From Paenibacillus turicensis (GTDB lineage: Bacteria > Bacillota > Bacilli > Paenibacillales > Paenibacillaceae), in the NCBI RefSeq assembly GCF_017873435.1, contig NZ_JAGGKG010000022.1, positions 1-64,000 of the forward strand: 64,000 nt of DNA, given 5' to 3'. The translations under genes and the position numbers were made by a program. Within the stretch, counting starts at the first letter, position 1; each line of letters begins with the position of its first letter. The notes beneath the pieces are model-generated. The model worked only from the letters and a program-made list of their open reading frames with translations, was not told the DNA's origin and did not search any database. Below, piece after piece: positions 17,088 through 27,001 of the stretch.

Positions 17088-17342
17088 TATGGTGGTCTAA
17101 ATGATTAAGAAATCCGATATATCTGGAGTAGTGCGAAGTATAAAATTGGATTGAGTATTATGTGAGTAATTTTAATCTATACTTACACTACTTTTTAATT
17201 ATTGATTTTAGACATTTGATAGTATAGTAGGGAATAAATAATGTTAACTAGGGATTTTTTGTGATTTTATTCACATTTAATATAGAGTGAAAATTAGATT
17301 AATCAGATTAATCTACATTTTGTTAAACATGGAGGAATCAGC

Positions 17343-18818
17343 TTGAGGAAGTTAAAACCATTAATTTTATTGTTACTTATAATTTCACTTATGATGGGGG
17401 GATTCGCTGGTTGTACAAGCTTATCAACATCAGACACTACAAAGCTGAAAGTAATGACCTACGATAAGGAAGACAGATACTTTAATAATCAATATGGAGA
17501 TATGTTCCATGCCAAAAATGATTCAATTAAGATTAAACTTGTTAGACATGATAGTAAAGGACTTGAGGGTAACGAATCGAACTACTTAGAAAAGCTAAAG
17601 CAATCTTTTGAGCAGGAGGAACTGGATGTTCTTTACTTAAGTATGAATGAATACAATCAGTTGTCGCAGGATGGTTTTTTGTTAGAACTTGATCCGTTAG
17701 TAGTACGGGATCATTATAATATCGATACAATTTTTCCTTCTATTACTAGCCTTTTAAGGGAGCAAGGTGGTGGAAGGTTATATGGCTTTGCACCTACATT
17801 TCAACGAAAAGCAATTTATTACAATATCGATTTGTTTGAGCAGTATGGGGTTGAGTTACCACACGATGGAATGACTTGGCAAGAAATAATTGACTTAATA
17901 GGACAATTTCCTACTGATGGAGATGAGCAATCGAGAATATACGGAGGGCTAAATTCTTTTGGGTTATCAAAAGAAAATCCCTTATTAGGGTTAGGTCTAA
18001 GCATTGGTTTATTTAAGGGATTAAAGGCAGTTAATGTTAATACTATGAAAGTAACAATGGATACAGAAGGTTGGAAACAAGCGTTTCAACAAGCGAAAGT
18101 GGCTTTATCATCAAACTCATTTCTTATTGGAAGATTTAATGAGGATGAAGATTTCGATAAACAGCAACCCTTTGTTCAGGGGCGACAAGCGATATTAATT
18201 TCTGACGAACCTATCTATGCTTATAGTGCACTCGACTATATAAAAAGTGGAAAATCAGATAACAAACCTTTTAAGATCGGAATGGTAGTTGGTCCCGTGA
18301 ATGAAACTAACCGAGAAGTAACAAGAGATTTATATATGAATAATGACTATGTATATGCCATTCGTGCCAAATCCTCTAATGTAGAGGCTGCATGGGAATT
18401 GTTGAAGGTTATGCAAGGGGATGAAGTGGCAAGTAAATTAGCGAGAAGACCTGATAACGGAATTCCTTCGCGTATGGGACATAAAAGTGATTTTAATGGA
18501 ATTGACCTAGATGTTTTTTATCACTTAACCTCGGTGCTATCGAATGGCTATGCGGATGATCCTAATAATGTTATCCCAGATAAATTCAATGATAAATATT
18601 GGGAATGTATGGAGCGAGAATGGACGCAAGTAGAGAAGTCCCAAAAAACTATTGATGAAGCATTAAAGACCATTCAACAAGACTTACAAGTTGCACTTGA
18701 TAACGTCATGCTTGATAAGAAAGTGACTGGAGAAAATAGTGAGGGGAAGTCCAATAATAACATAAGAAAAGACATGATAATTAATTGGGAGGATTTTAAG
18801 ACAATACCTTTTAAATGA
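17343..18818 (+). CDS. Extracellular solute-binding lipoprotein 1
   Basis: A 491-residue protein starting with TTG after GGAGG. The signal peptide ends in the lipobox-like GGFAGC with Cys at about 23, so it is lipid-anchored on the outer face of the membrane. The body follows the family 1 solute-binding fold (carbohydrate type): LKVMTYDKED, GRLYGFAPTFQRKAIYYNIDLFEQYG, NGIPSR. It has no permease or ATPase neighbours, only a diverged paralogue downstream (18856-20256), so the partner transporter must lie elsewhere or the protein acts as a sensor. Confidence 0.85.
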   Translation: MRKLKPLILLLLIISLMMGGFAGCTSLSTSDTTKLKVMTYDKEDRYFNNQYGDMFHAKNDSIKIKLVRHDSKGLEGNESNYLEKLKQSFEQEELDVLYLSMNEYNQLSQDGFLLELDPLVVRDHYNIDTIFPSITSLLREQGGGRLYGFAPTFQRKAIYYNIDLFEQYGVELPHDGMTWQEIIDLIGQFPTDGDEQSRIYGGLNSFGLSKENPLLGLGLSIGLFKGLKAVNVNTMKVTMDTEGWKQAFQQAKVALSSNSFLIGRFNEDEDFDKQQPFVQGRQAILISDEPIYAYSALDYIKSGKSDNKPFKIGMVVGPVNETNREVTRDLYMNNDYVYAIRAKSSNVEAAWELLKVMQGDEVASKLARRPDNGIPSRMGHKSDFNGIDLDVFYHLTSVLSNGYADDPNNVIPDKFNDKYWECMEREWTQVEKSQKTIDEALKTIQQDLQVALDNVMLDKKVTGENSEGKSNNNIRKDMIINWEDFKTIPFK

Positions 18819-18855
18819 TGATTCTGAGTGTTGAAGTAAAGATAGGAGCCAATAA

Positions 18856-20256
18856 ATGAAAAAAACATGGTTACGCGTACTTACAATGCTTGTTGTTAGT
18901 TGTGGATTAATAGTAGGTTGCACAAGTAATTCTATGGTACCAGGTAAAACTAAGGAGCAGCAAGAAAAGACAACTCTTAAAGTTATCTCTCCAAATTCTG
19001 AATTATTTTATAAACAATATGGGGATTGGTATACAACACTTCATCAAAATATCCAATTTGAAGTTATTAGTGAAGCAGATATTTACAAAGACATGGGGGA
19101 TAAGACGAAGGAAGAAGTGTACAAAGATTTTATCACTAAAGAACAGCCAGATATATTAATTATGAGTGTGGATCAGTTTAAGCATCAAATCAAGGAAGGT
19201 AACCTAACTGAACTTAGCTCATTAAGTACAAGAGATAAGTACAATTTGGAAGACTTCGTTCCTGGTTTAGTGGACCAGTTACGTGAATTGGGCGGTGGTG
19301 AATTGTATGGACTTACTCCATCCTTCTCAAGCAAAGCGTTATTTTATAACAAGGATATGTTTAAGAAATATGGTCTAGCGTTTCCAACGGATGGTATGAG
19401 CTGGTACGATATAATTGAGCTTGCTCTTCAATTCCCTACTGGTGGGGAGAAGCAGCAACAAGTTTATGGATATAGCAGTGGGGAAATTTACGAATCACCT
19501 ATGGATTTAGTTACACTGATTGATAAGATGAGTCAAACCGAGGGATTATCCATTGTGAATACCAATCAGATGCAGGTGACCATTGATACAGAGGCTTGGA
19601 AGAAATTAATTCAGACCGCAATTCAGGCAGATCAGTCTGGAGCAATTTTTAATTCCATGGATGATTTATTCACTAGTGGCACCAAAGAGGAGTTTGTTGA
19701 TAGTCAACCATTTTTGATGGGACATGCGGCTATGCGTATCGGTTCTGTAACAACGATAGGACTTATGGAACATTTAAAAAAGGATTTGAACAGTGTTACA
19801 TCTTTTGAAACCGGTATTGCTGCTGGACCTGTTGATCCCCATGACCCAACATCCACGTATGTGACATTAGGCGATATAGTTGCTATTAATATAGAATCCA
19901 TTCATCAAGATGCAGCATGGAAATTTATTAAGTATGTGTGTGGAGAAGAATATGCTGAGGCCAGCTCTAAATCTAGTGAATTATTGCTAGGTCAACAGAT
20001 GTTGTTAAGTCGAACAGGATTTATGAAGGAGTATGAAGGAATAAGCCTGGAGCCATTTTATAAGCTGAAGGCAAAGCTACTAAAGCGAAGTAGCGATTGG
20101 GGAAAGCTACCGGACTCATTTTTTAATGATTTTGCTACGATCCTAGGTAGAGAATTAGAACTAGTAAAAAAAGGGCAAAAGAGCCTTGATGAGGCATTAG
20201 CAGCAGTAAAGTCTGAGGCTCAAAGTAAACTAGAACAATCTGTTAAGAATAGATAG
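18856..20256 (+). CDS. Extracellular solute-binding lipoprotein 2
   Basis: A 466-residue paralogue of the upstream lipoprotein. The lipobox is GLIVGC with Cys about residue 22. Shared landmarks are the KQYGDWY/NQYGDMF N-terminus, GGGELYGLTPSFSSKALFYNKDMFKKYG, and MSWYDIIELALQFPT against MTWQEIIDLIGQFPT. The start ATG has GATAGGAGC upstream and lies 37 bp after the first gene, so one transcript is likely. Tandem duplication of a binding protein without transporter genes is unusual. Confidence 0.85.
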   Translation: MKKTWLRVLTMLVVSCGLIVGCTSNSMVPGKTKEQQEKTTLKVISPNSELFYKQYGDWYTTLHQNIQFEVISEADIYKDMGDKTKEEVYKDFITKEQPDILIMSVDQFKHQIKEGNLTELSSLSTRDKYNLEDFVPGLVDQLRELGGGELYGLTPSFSSKALFYNKDMFKKYGLAFPTDGMSWYDIIELALQFPTGGEKQQQVYGYSSGEIYESPMDLVTLIDKMSQTEGLSIVNTNQMQVTIDTEAWKKLIQTAIQADQSGAIFNSMDDLFTSGTKEEFVDSQPFLMGHAAMRIGSVTTIGLMEHLKKDLNSVTSFETGIAAGPVDPHDPTSTYVTLGDIVAINIESIHQDAAWKFIKYVCGEEYAEASSKSSELLLGQQMLLSRTGFMKEYEGISLEPFYKLKAKLLKRSSDWGKLPDSFFNDFATILGRELELVKKGQKSLDEALAAVKSEAQSKLEQSVKNR

Positions 20257-20358
20257 GATAATAAATTTGAGTTAAAACAAATGTAAGAAGAGATAATGTT
20301 TAAATCATTTCAACAAAGAAGTAGCTGTTAAGTAAATGTATCATATTTTGCAATCTTA

Positions 20359-20408
20359 CAACGTTTAATGATTCTGATAAAGATCAAAGAATTAAGCGTT
20401 TTTTTATT
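20359..20408 (+). terminator. Terminator after the two lipoprotein genes
   Basis: AACGTTTAAT-ATTCT pairs with AGAATTAAGCGTT (2-nt bulge), with a T-rich tail. The remainder of 20257-20583 shows no gene. Confidence 0.7.
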
Positions 20409-20583
20409 TTATCACTATACTTTCCTTCATTTTCCCTTCTGCCTCTCATTAGCTTTTATTTTGTTAACAGGAGTATCGGGTGAAAGCCTTAATAAGTATA
20501 AAGCAAAAGTCAAAATAGCTTCTGTATAAATATGGTTGTATTATAGTTGTATCTAATTATTACATTTGTGGAGGGGATTAGGT

Positions 20584-21507
20584 ATGAGTGAGAATTGGAC
20601 AAAGGAAAATATGCCAGACTTAACCGGGAAAGTCGTTATTATTACTGGAGCAAGTAGTGGATTAGGTCTTGCAACGGCAACAGCGATGGCACAAAAAAAT
20701 GCAACGGTAATTGTTGCAGTTCGAAACCTACAGAAGGGACAAGCTGCAATTAACCATATTAAAACAGTATGTCCGACGTCTAACGTAAAGCTGATGAGGC
20801 TTGATTTGTCTGATTTAGATTTGATCAGGTCTTTTGCTGATCAATTTGTTCATGAATACGAAACCCTCTCCATTCTTATTAATAACGCAGGGATTATGAA
20901 TACACCTTATAGGCTGACAAGCGATGGCTTTGAGTCCCAATTTGGCTGTAATCATTTAGGGCATTTTGCATTGACGGGGTTACTATTACCACGGCTCCTT
21001 AATACACCTTCCTCAAGAGTGGTTACCGTAAGTAGCTTAGTTGCTCATAGTGCTTCGATTCGTTTTGATAATTTGGATGGGTCAAAAGGTTATAGTGGCT
21101 GGAAAGCTTATGGTCAAAGTAAGCTAGCAAATATGATGTTTGCAAGAGAACTAAATAATAAGCTTTCTGAGCACCAATTGGACACAATGAGTATAGCTTG
21201 TCATCCTGGTTTTTCAAATACAAATCTGATGTCATTTGGCTCTGGTAAGAGAGCGAACCCTTTGCTTCGAATGATTAGCAATCTTGCAAGTCAGTCTGCC
21301 GATATGGGAGCATTACCTTCCCTATATAGCGCAACTGCACTAAATATCAGTGGAGGTGAATATATTGGACCTGATGGACGTGGTGGAAGAAAGGGCTACC
21401 CGAAGCTTGACCCTATTATCAATAAGCTCTATCAAACTGATATCTCACAAAAGCTATGGGAAGTATCTGAACAGCTTACAGGAGTTATATATAAGTTTGA
21501 GAAATAA
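20584..21507 (+). CDS. Short-chain dehydrogenase/reductase
   Basis: A 307-residue NAD(P)-dependent oxidoreductase. It has the cofactor loop TGASSGLGLATA at about 25-36, NNAGIM, and the catalytic YxxxK as YGQSKLANM with Ser in VSSLVAH upstream. The sequence is of the retinol dehydrogenase/protochlorophyllide reductase-like SDR group; the substrate is unknown. The start ATG has GGAGGGG 6 nt upstream; an earlier in-frame ATG lacks it. Confidence 0.9.
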   Translation: MSENWTKENMPDLTGKVVIITGASSGLGLATATAMAQKNATVIVAVRNLQKGQAAINHIKTVCPTSNVKLMRLDLSDLDLIRSFADQFVHEYETLSILINNAGIMNTPYRLTSDGFESQFGCNHLGHFALTGLLLPRLLNTPSSRVVTVSSLVAHSASIRFDNLDGSKGYSGWKAYGQSKLANMMFARELNNKLSEHQLDTMSIACHPGFSNTNLMSFGSGKRANPLLRMISNLASQSADMGALPSLYSATALNISGGEYIGPDGRGGRKGYPKLDPIINKLYQTDISQKLWEVSEQLTGVIYKFEK

Positions 21508-21633
21508 TATAGTCTGCACAATAGGTTAGTATTTAAGCACAATGTGTTATTTCGTAAAGTAAGGTGTTTATTTATGCTAAAGATAGTGGTATGGAGGAAA
21601 TGAATGATAATATAAAGGGAGATGAGTCACATT

Positions 21634-22647
21634 ATGAAAATATGGAATGGCTATTCCAAAGGCATTAACCTAGGAGGATGGTTGTCACAATGTCCTTATA
21701 ATCATGCACATTATGATAGTTTTATTACTGAAAAGGATATTGAAACGATAGCATCATGGGGACTTGACCATGTCCGTTTGCCAGTTGATCATGAGGTCAT
21801 TGAGAAAACTGAAAATGTGGAAGCATATGCTGGATTTAAGTATATAGATGACTGTATGAATTGGTGCACTAAAAATGGCCTGAATTTAATTATAGATCTA
21901 CATAAAGCACCAGGCTTTTCGTTTAATAGTGCAGCAACAAATTCCTTGTTTGACGATGAGCAGCTTCAGCTGCGTTTCATCCAAATATGGAAGGAAATTG
22001 CGATTCGTTATGCTAAATATAAGGATACGGTGGCTTTTGAACTTTTAAATGAAATCGTAGAAGAGGATAGCTCCAGATGGAATCAGCTAGCACTTAAAAC
22101 AATTACAGAAATTCGCCAACTTGCACCTGAAACCAAAATTGTAATCGGGGGAATTCAGTGGAACAGTGTGCATACCCTTGAATTACTAGATGCGCCTTAT
22201 GATGAAAATATCGTTTATAACTTTCACTTCTATGAGCCATTTTTATTTACTCACCAAAAAGCGGAATGGGTAGAAAACATGCCTGAAAGTAATATGGAGT
22301 ATCCTGGTAAACTCGAAGTTTATCGCAATACGGCAAAACAAATCGGAGCTTATGGATCAGGATTGCATTTAGAAGAGTTAAAAGAAATGGGTCCGCAATA
22401 TATTGAGGCGATGATTTCTAGTGCGATTGAGGTTGCAAATGAACGTGATGTTTATCTATATTGTGGAGAGTACGGGGTGATTGAGCATGCCCCTTCACAA
22501 AGTGTAGTTAACTGGTATAAGGATGTGAATGGTGTATTTGAGCATTACAATATTGGTAGAGCCGCTTGGACCTATAAATATATGTCGTTTGGGGTTAGTG
22601 ACCGATATGAAAGTAGTATTAAACCGCAAATTATTTCTTATTTGTAG
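21634..22647 (+). CDS. Cytosolic GH5-family beta-glycosidase
   Basis: A 337-residue (beta/alpha)8 glycoside hydrolase of the cellulase clan. It opens with GYSKGINLGGWLSQC, and the acid/base E140 (LLNEIVE) and nucleophile E279 (CGEYGV) are in place, with HFYEPFLFTH between them. There is no signal peptide, so it should act on imported oligosaccharides, perhaps exo-1,3-glucanase-like. Start: the ATG at 21634 has AAAGGGAG 12 nt upstream; an in-frame ATG at 21622 would touch that site. It follows the binding-protein and SDR genes but with separate spacing. Confidence 0.87.
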   Translation: MKIWNGYSKGINLGGWLSQCPYNHAHYDSFITEKDIETIASWGLDHVRLPVDHEVIEKTENVEAYAGFKYIDDCMNWCTKNGLNLIIDLHKAPGFSFNSAATNSLFDDEQLQLRFIQIWKEIAIRYAKYKDTVAFELLNEIVEEDSSRWNQLALKTITEIRQLAPETKIVIGGIQWNSVHTLELLDAPYDENIVYNFHFYEPFLFTHQKAEWVENMPESNMEYPGKLEVYRNTAKQIGAYGSGLHLEELKEMGPQYIEAMISSAIEVANERDVYLYCGEYGVIEHAPSQSVVNWYKDVNGVFEHYNIGRAAWTYKYMSFGVSDRYESSIKPQIISYL

Positions 22648-22691
22648 TTTAAACTAGTAATTTTCTTGATAAATAGCTCTGTATATATTGA

Positions 22692-22735
22692 AATAACCTT
22701 TCGTATCACAGAACACAAATACGAAAGGTTATTTT
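22692..22735. terminator. Bidirectional terminator
   Basis: A perfect 15-bp stem AATAACCTTTCGTAT/ATACGAAAGGTTATT (22692-22706, 22719-22733) between two convergent genes. Confidence 0.9.
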
Positions 22736-22747
22736 ATGAAAACATGA

Positions 22748-23521
22748 TTAAATCCCAACAGCTGTCATTTTAGTAAGCACCTTTTCCCCTCTTACCGCCA
22801 TATCTTTGTCGTTGAACCTATGAAGTACCAGCTCTGAAACGATATTTCCGTCCTTCATAAATAGAACCCTGTCAGCCCTTGCTGCGACTTTTGGATCATG
22901 GGTTACAAGCAATATCGCTGTCCCCTCTTGGTTGATCTCTCCCAGTAGCTTCATGATTTCATCCGCAGACTTTGAGTTAAGTGCACCCGTCGGCTCATCA
23001 GCAAACAATATGTCTGGGCTACTCATTAGGGCACGGCAAATACTGGCTCGCTGAAGCTGACCACCTGAAACCTCTTTAGTATCTCTGGTTTCAAGTGTAT
23101 CGATACCGGTTTTTTTCATAAGAGTTTTTGCCTTTTGTGTAAGTTTTGCTGTGTCCTTTTTCCCTCTATGCAAGGCAGGAAGAATAATATTATCTAGTAG
23201 ATTTAAGTTTTTCAGCATCGTAGGCTGCTGGAAAATAAAGCCCATTTTAGTTCGCCGAATATCTGCAAGTGTATTTTCGCGAAGCTTAGAAAGCTCGGTA
23301 TCACCAAATCTCACCGATCCATCTGTAATCTCATCCATACCACTAAGCGCAAATAGTAGTGTAGATTTTCCTGAACCGGAAGGCCCCATAATTGCAACAA
23401 ACTCCCCTTGGGCTATGTCTACGTTTACTTCATTTAGCACTTTAAGCTGCTCCTTACCTTTACTAAAGGTTTTCACAATATTTTTACCTCTAATGAGTTT
23501 ACCTGTAAGTAGGGCATTCAT
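22748..23521 (-). CDS. ABC transporter ATP-binding protein, MacB/BceA type
   Basis: A 257-residue ATPase. Walker A is GPSGSGKST, the Q-loop FQQP, the signature VSGGQLQRA, Walker B ILFADEPTG and the H-loop THD. It powers the FtsX-type permease whose gene ends 5 bp upstream. Modules of this type move antimicrobial peptides or lipids, and in Bacillota they commonly sit with a dedicated two-component system, as here. The start ATG follows AAGGAGG. Confidence 0.93.
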   Translation of the reverse strand: MNALLTGKLIRGKNIVKTFSKGKEQLKVLNEVNVDIAQGEFVAIMGPSGSGKSTLLFALSGMDEITDGSVRFGDTELSKLRENTLADIRRTKMGFIFQQPTMLKNLNLLDNIILPALHRGKKDTAKLTQKAKTLMKKTGIDTLETRDTKEVSGGQLQRASICRALMSSPDILFADEPTGALNSKSADEIMKLLGEINQEGTAILLVTHDPKVAARADRVLFMKDGNIVSELVLHRFNDKDMAVRGEKVLTKMTAVGI

Positions 23522-23525
23522 GATG

Positions 23526-25862
23526 TTAAGCCTCCTTAATATGATCAGAAATTTTTATTGCTTGAATTCCAGAAACGCCTACTATGGTGGCAACGAAGAC
23601 GCAAACGGTAATCAGTAAGGGAGAAATGAGGTAGACAAACCACGGATTCACTATAAAGTGGAATGTGGATGCACCAAAGGAAGAAACGATAGTCACACCA
23701 ACCAGCTCCCCTAACGTATTTGCCAAAATCGTACCAATACTTACACCCAGTGCTAATACAGTGATTGAACGCGTCAGGTATTGTCTGCGAATATCCGAAT
23801 TGGTAAAGCCAATTGATTTCAATATAGCGATAGAATAACGATCTTTTGCTACCAGCATTTTCATAAATAGCGCTGTCACCAGTAATGTTAGCAGGGCTGT
23901 TGTCCCGACAGCAACAGTGGAAGCCATGTTGATGGCGTGTCGTATAGACCCAAGCATCTGTCCAATGCTTTCTTCGATACCAGTCACCTTAGCAAAGGGG
24001 ATCCTTTCCCTATATTGTGCTATGGCTGCCTTTATATTTTGGCGGTCATGAAATGTGACTGCAATGTTGACGGCTAAAACATCTCCGTTATTTTCATCAA
24101 AAATAGCTTGTGCTGTTCGACCACCATTGGTGACATCAGAGTAAATTCCACAAATCATCAATTTTTTTTCTACGCCATCAACGATTAAAGTGATTTCATC
24201 ACCAATCGTTTTTTCAATGTCTTGGGCACTGAGAGCAGAGAGGGCGAGTTCTGATTTCGATTGTGGCGAATGGCCTTTGGAGTAAGTGATAGGAAAAGTG
24301 GAAAAGTCACCAAATGTTACTCGTAGCTTCTCTATTGTTCCGTTCTCAGCTTTTCGGTCTAACATCATGCTGGTAAACGAAGCATATTTCTCAACATTCT
24401 GATCCTCCTTCAGCATAGTAACAACTTCTGCTGCCTTCCCTAAAACATTCTCTACCTGTGTTCGTGTCACTGCGATATTAACATCGGAAATGCCCATGCC
24501 CATATAGGTGATGAAGCTTTTTGCAGAAACCGTACTGCTAATATTTTGTGGCACAATCATAATGAATGAGGAAATAATGAGTACCATTAGCATGGTAACA
24601 TATAGCTTTTTCCGAGAAAGAATATCCTTGATTCCAAGAAAGATATTCCGAGAAAAGATCTTGTTATTGCTGAGTCGGAAAAGGGAGGGGACTTTCGAAT
24701 CTTCCTGCGCTGAGCCGTATCGTAACGCCTGAGCCGCAGATATTTTTCGGAAGCGACGCAATACATAGTTCACATACAGTAACACAACTCCACAGATGGA
24801 TGCGGCCCCTAAAAAACTGCAAAGTAAACCAGGAAAAGGGCTCCCGCTTTCGCCCATGTATAGGCGGATGTTTTGCATAAAAGGGATTTGGAGTGGTAAG
24901 GAGAACAAAAACCCTAGCATGCAGGCTACTCCTGCCATAGCGCCATATTTCGCAAAATATAACTTTTTTATTTGTGATACCCGCATCCCAATCGCTTTGA
25001 GTACTCCGATTTCCTTATAATCTTCTTCAATCTTAGCCAATAGTGTTAAACGGATACACAAAAATGCTACGATGATAACAAGCCCGCTTATCAAAATAAG
25101 CACTGCAATCATGATTCCGTCCGTAATACTATTTATCATCTTCACTTGACTGTAAGTGATGGCGGGTGGACCATTTGCTGGAAGACCTGCATCAAGGTAG
25201 GCTGCCTCGAAGGCCGGGAAGGAAGCCTTCTCTGTAAGCCGGAACTCAATAAGGTTTTCTAGTTGTCCGAATTTACGAACTCTTTCAAAATCAGCTTGGC
25301 TCACAAGGAATCGCTTGGAGCTTACCAATGCCGCATTCATTGTAGAATCTCGTAAAAATCCTGCGACAGTAAAGGAAACACCATGGATTTTTACAGTATC
25401 GCCAAGTACAGCCTTTCCTTCTTTCATGTAATAGAGTGGGACATAGATTTCGCCATCAGTAGGCTGAATAACTTCGCCATTTAAGTTAAGGAGGAAGTCG
25501 AATTTCTCTCCCTGTACTGAAAGCCCGTTGTCTTGTACACTACCAGCAAGGGAATTTTTCCCAATGACAATATCCGAGCCTTCGATATTGAGGAATTCAA
25601 GCACCTGATCATCTTCTACGTTGTCATTCGTTTTCGCGAAGTGCCGCAATTGCTCCATGTCGATCTCGCCTGTGTGCATCTGCATAAAATGAATTGACTT
25701 TGCTGAAACAAGCATATTGTCGATTGCCCCAAAAAGGTTTACTGTCAGTGATCCAGCCAAAGCAGTTAGCATAGCAGCAACAAGGATAAACGCCATTATC
25801 GTTACAGTAATTAGCTTACTTTTTCGCATATCGTTTTTGATTATTTTTTGATACATTTTCAT
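23526..25862 (-). CDS. FtsX-type ABC transporter permease
   Basis: A 778-residue membrane protein. One N-terminal segment (about 18-40) is followed by a large extracellular domain (45-250), three segments at 255-385, another helix near 425 with a second extracellular domain, and three C-terminal segments (about 645-770). The duplicated FtsX domains contain EIGVLKAIGM and SIAILKSIGFTNSDIRRQY. It couples with the ATPase just downstream. Its start overlaps the kinase stop by 4 bp. Confidence 0.92.
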   Translation of the reverse strand: MKMYQKIIKNDMRKSKLITVTIMAFILVAAMLTALAGSLTVNLFGAIDNMLVSAKSIHFMQMHTGEIDMEQLRHFAKTNDNVEDDQVLEFLNIEGSDIVIGKNSLAGSVQDNGLSVQGEKFDFLLNLNGEVIQPTDGEIYVPLYYMKEGKAVLGDTVKIHGVSFTVAGFLRDSTMNAALVSSKRFLVSQADFERVRKFGQLENLIEFRLTEKASFPAFEAAYLDAGLPANGPPAITYSQVKMINSITDGIMIAVLILISGLVIIVAFLCIRLTLLAKIEEDYKEIGVLKAIGMRVSQIKKLYFAKYGAMAGVACMLGFLFSLPLQIPFMQNIRLYMGESGSPFPGLLCSFLGAASICGVVLLYVNYVLRRFRKISAAQALRYGSAQEDSKVPSLFRLSNNKIFSRNIFLGIKDILSRKKLYVTMLMVLIISSFIMIVPQNISSTVSAKSFITYMGMGISDVNIAVTRTQVENVLGKAAEVVTMLKEDQNVEKYASFTSMMLDRKAENGTIEKLRVTFGDFSTFPITYSKGHSPQSKSELALSALSAQDIEKTIGDEITLIVDGVEKKLMICGIYSDVTNGGRTAQAIFDENNGDVLAVNIAVTFHDRQNIKAAIAQYRERIPFAKVTGIEESIGQMLGSIRHAINMASTVAVGTTALLTLLVTALFMKMLVAKDRYSIAILKSIGFTNSDIRRQYLTRSITVLALGVSIGTILANTLGELVGVTIVSSFGASTFHFIVNPWFVYLISPLLITVCVFVATIVGVSGIQAIKISDHIKEA

Positions 25863-27001
25863 CCCTCTATCTTTCTGTGTCCAATAACTTTGGGAAAACT
25901 CAGGACAAACATTTTAGTATAAGGGGAGGGGGCGTCCAATATGAAAACATCACCGCAATGCTGTTCCATCACCTTTTTCACAATGGCAAGTCCAAGTCCT
26001 GATCCACTATTGGTACTTCTTGAATGACTGCCTGAAACGAAAGGCTCGAATAGTCTCCGAGAGATATATTTTGGGATAGCGGCTCCATTATCGGCAATTT
26101 GTATCTCAATACGATGAGGTTCATCCTTTAGACTTACGGCCAATAGGCTACCCATTGGGTTATGATGGATGGCATTTGTCAGTAGATTGCTAATGGCACG
26201 AGTGATCTCTATTGAATCTGCCATGTAATATAGGGCGTTGTCTGGTAATTGAAGCTCTAATTTCATTAACTTGCTTTCAATTTCTCCAAATAAAGTGGCG
26301 CAAGATACACGAAGCAACTCTACAAGGTCAACGTTCTCAAAATTTAGTTGATATTGAGGCGTTCCTAGCTTGGAATAGGAAAGTAACTGATCTATCAATT
26401 GATTCATCTGCGCAGATTTTGCCTTAATTGCTAAATGATATTCCCGCTGTTTGTCAGGTTCCTCGACCAACCCATTTGCTAGGGCCCCCGCGTATCCAGA
26501 AATTGTTGTCATGGGTGTTTTTAAGTCATGGGCAATGTGTGAGAAGAGATTCATTCTCTCATTTTCCATGATCATTCGCTGATCTTCGGAGTCTTTCAGC
26601 TTTTGCGTCATAAAATTGAAAGCATCTCGCATTTCACCAAATTCTGTTTCTGTTTCGAAATCGAGAGTGATATCTAAATTTCCAGCAGTAACCTTCTTAA
26701 ATGCCTCCTCCATTTTCAGGACTGGTTCCATAACTTTTTTGCTAATACCACGCCCGAAAAGAATAATTCCTATACAATACACCGAAATTGTAATGAGTAT
26801 CCATACAATTGAAGACATGATTTGTAGTGTTTTTGTCCCCTCAGTGAGAGGGGAGGAAGCCAGTTCTGAGAAGTTCATCCCGTTATTTAATGTAATTAGA
26901 CTGAATAGAAACTCCAAGACTAGAAGTGTCAGTGCTATTCCTATGGTATAGCCTATAAATCTGCGAATGATTACACGTTGGAAACTTAGCTTTTTCTTCA
27001 T
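25859..27001 (-). CDS. Sensor histidine kinase of the ABC-linked system
   Basis: A 380-residue kinase with two membrane segments (about 10-35 and 60-85) and a short extracellular loop of about 30 residues. HAMP, HisKA with H158 (IAHDLKTP) and HATPase (NLLTNAIHH, SGSGLGLAIV) follow. The start ATG overlaps the regulator stop by 4 bp; a longer frame upstream runs into the regulator gene. Small sensors like this often sense through the neighbouring transporter. Confidence 0.92.
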   Translation of the reverse strand: MKKKLSFQRVIIRRFIGYTIGIALTLLVLEFLFSLITLNNGMNFSELASSPLTEGTKTLQIMSSIVWILITISVYCIGIILFGRGISKKVMEPVLKMEEAFKKVTAGNLDITLDFETETEFGEMRDAFNFMTQKLKDSEDQRMIMENERMNLFSHIAHDLKTPMTTISGYAGALANGLVEEPDKQREYHLAIKAKSAQMNQLIDQLLSYSKLGTPQYQLNFENVDLVELLRVSCATLFGEIESKLMKLELQLPDNALYYMADSIEITRAISNLLTNAIHHNPMGSLLAVSLKDEPHRIEIQIADNGAAIPKYISRRLFEPFVSGSHSRSTNSGSGLGLAIVKKVMEQHCGDVFILDAPSPYTKMFVLSFPKVIGHRKIEG

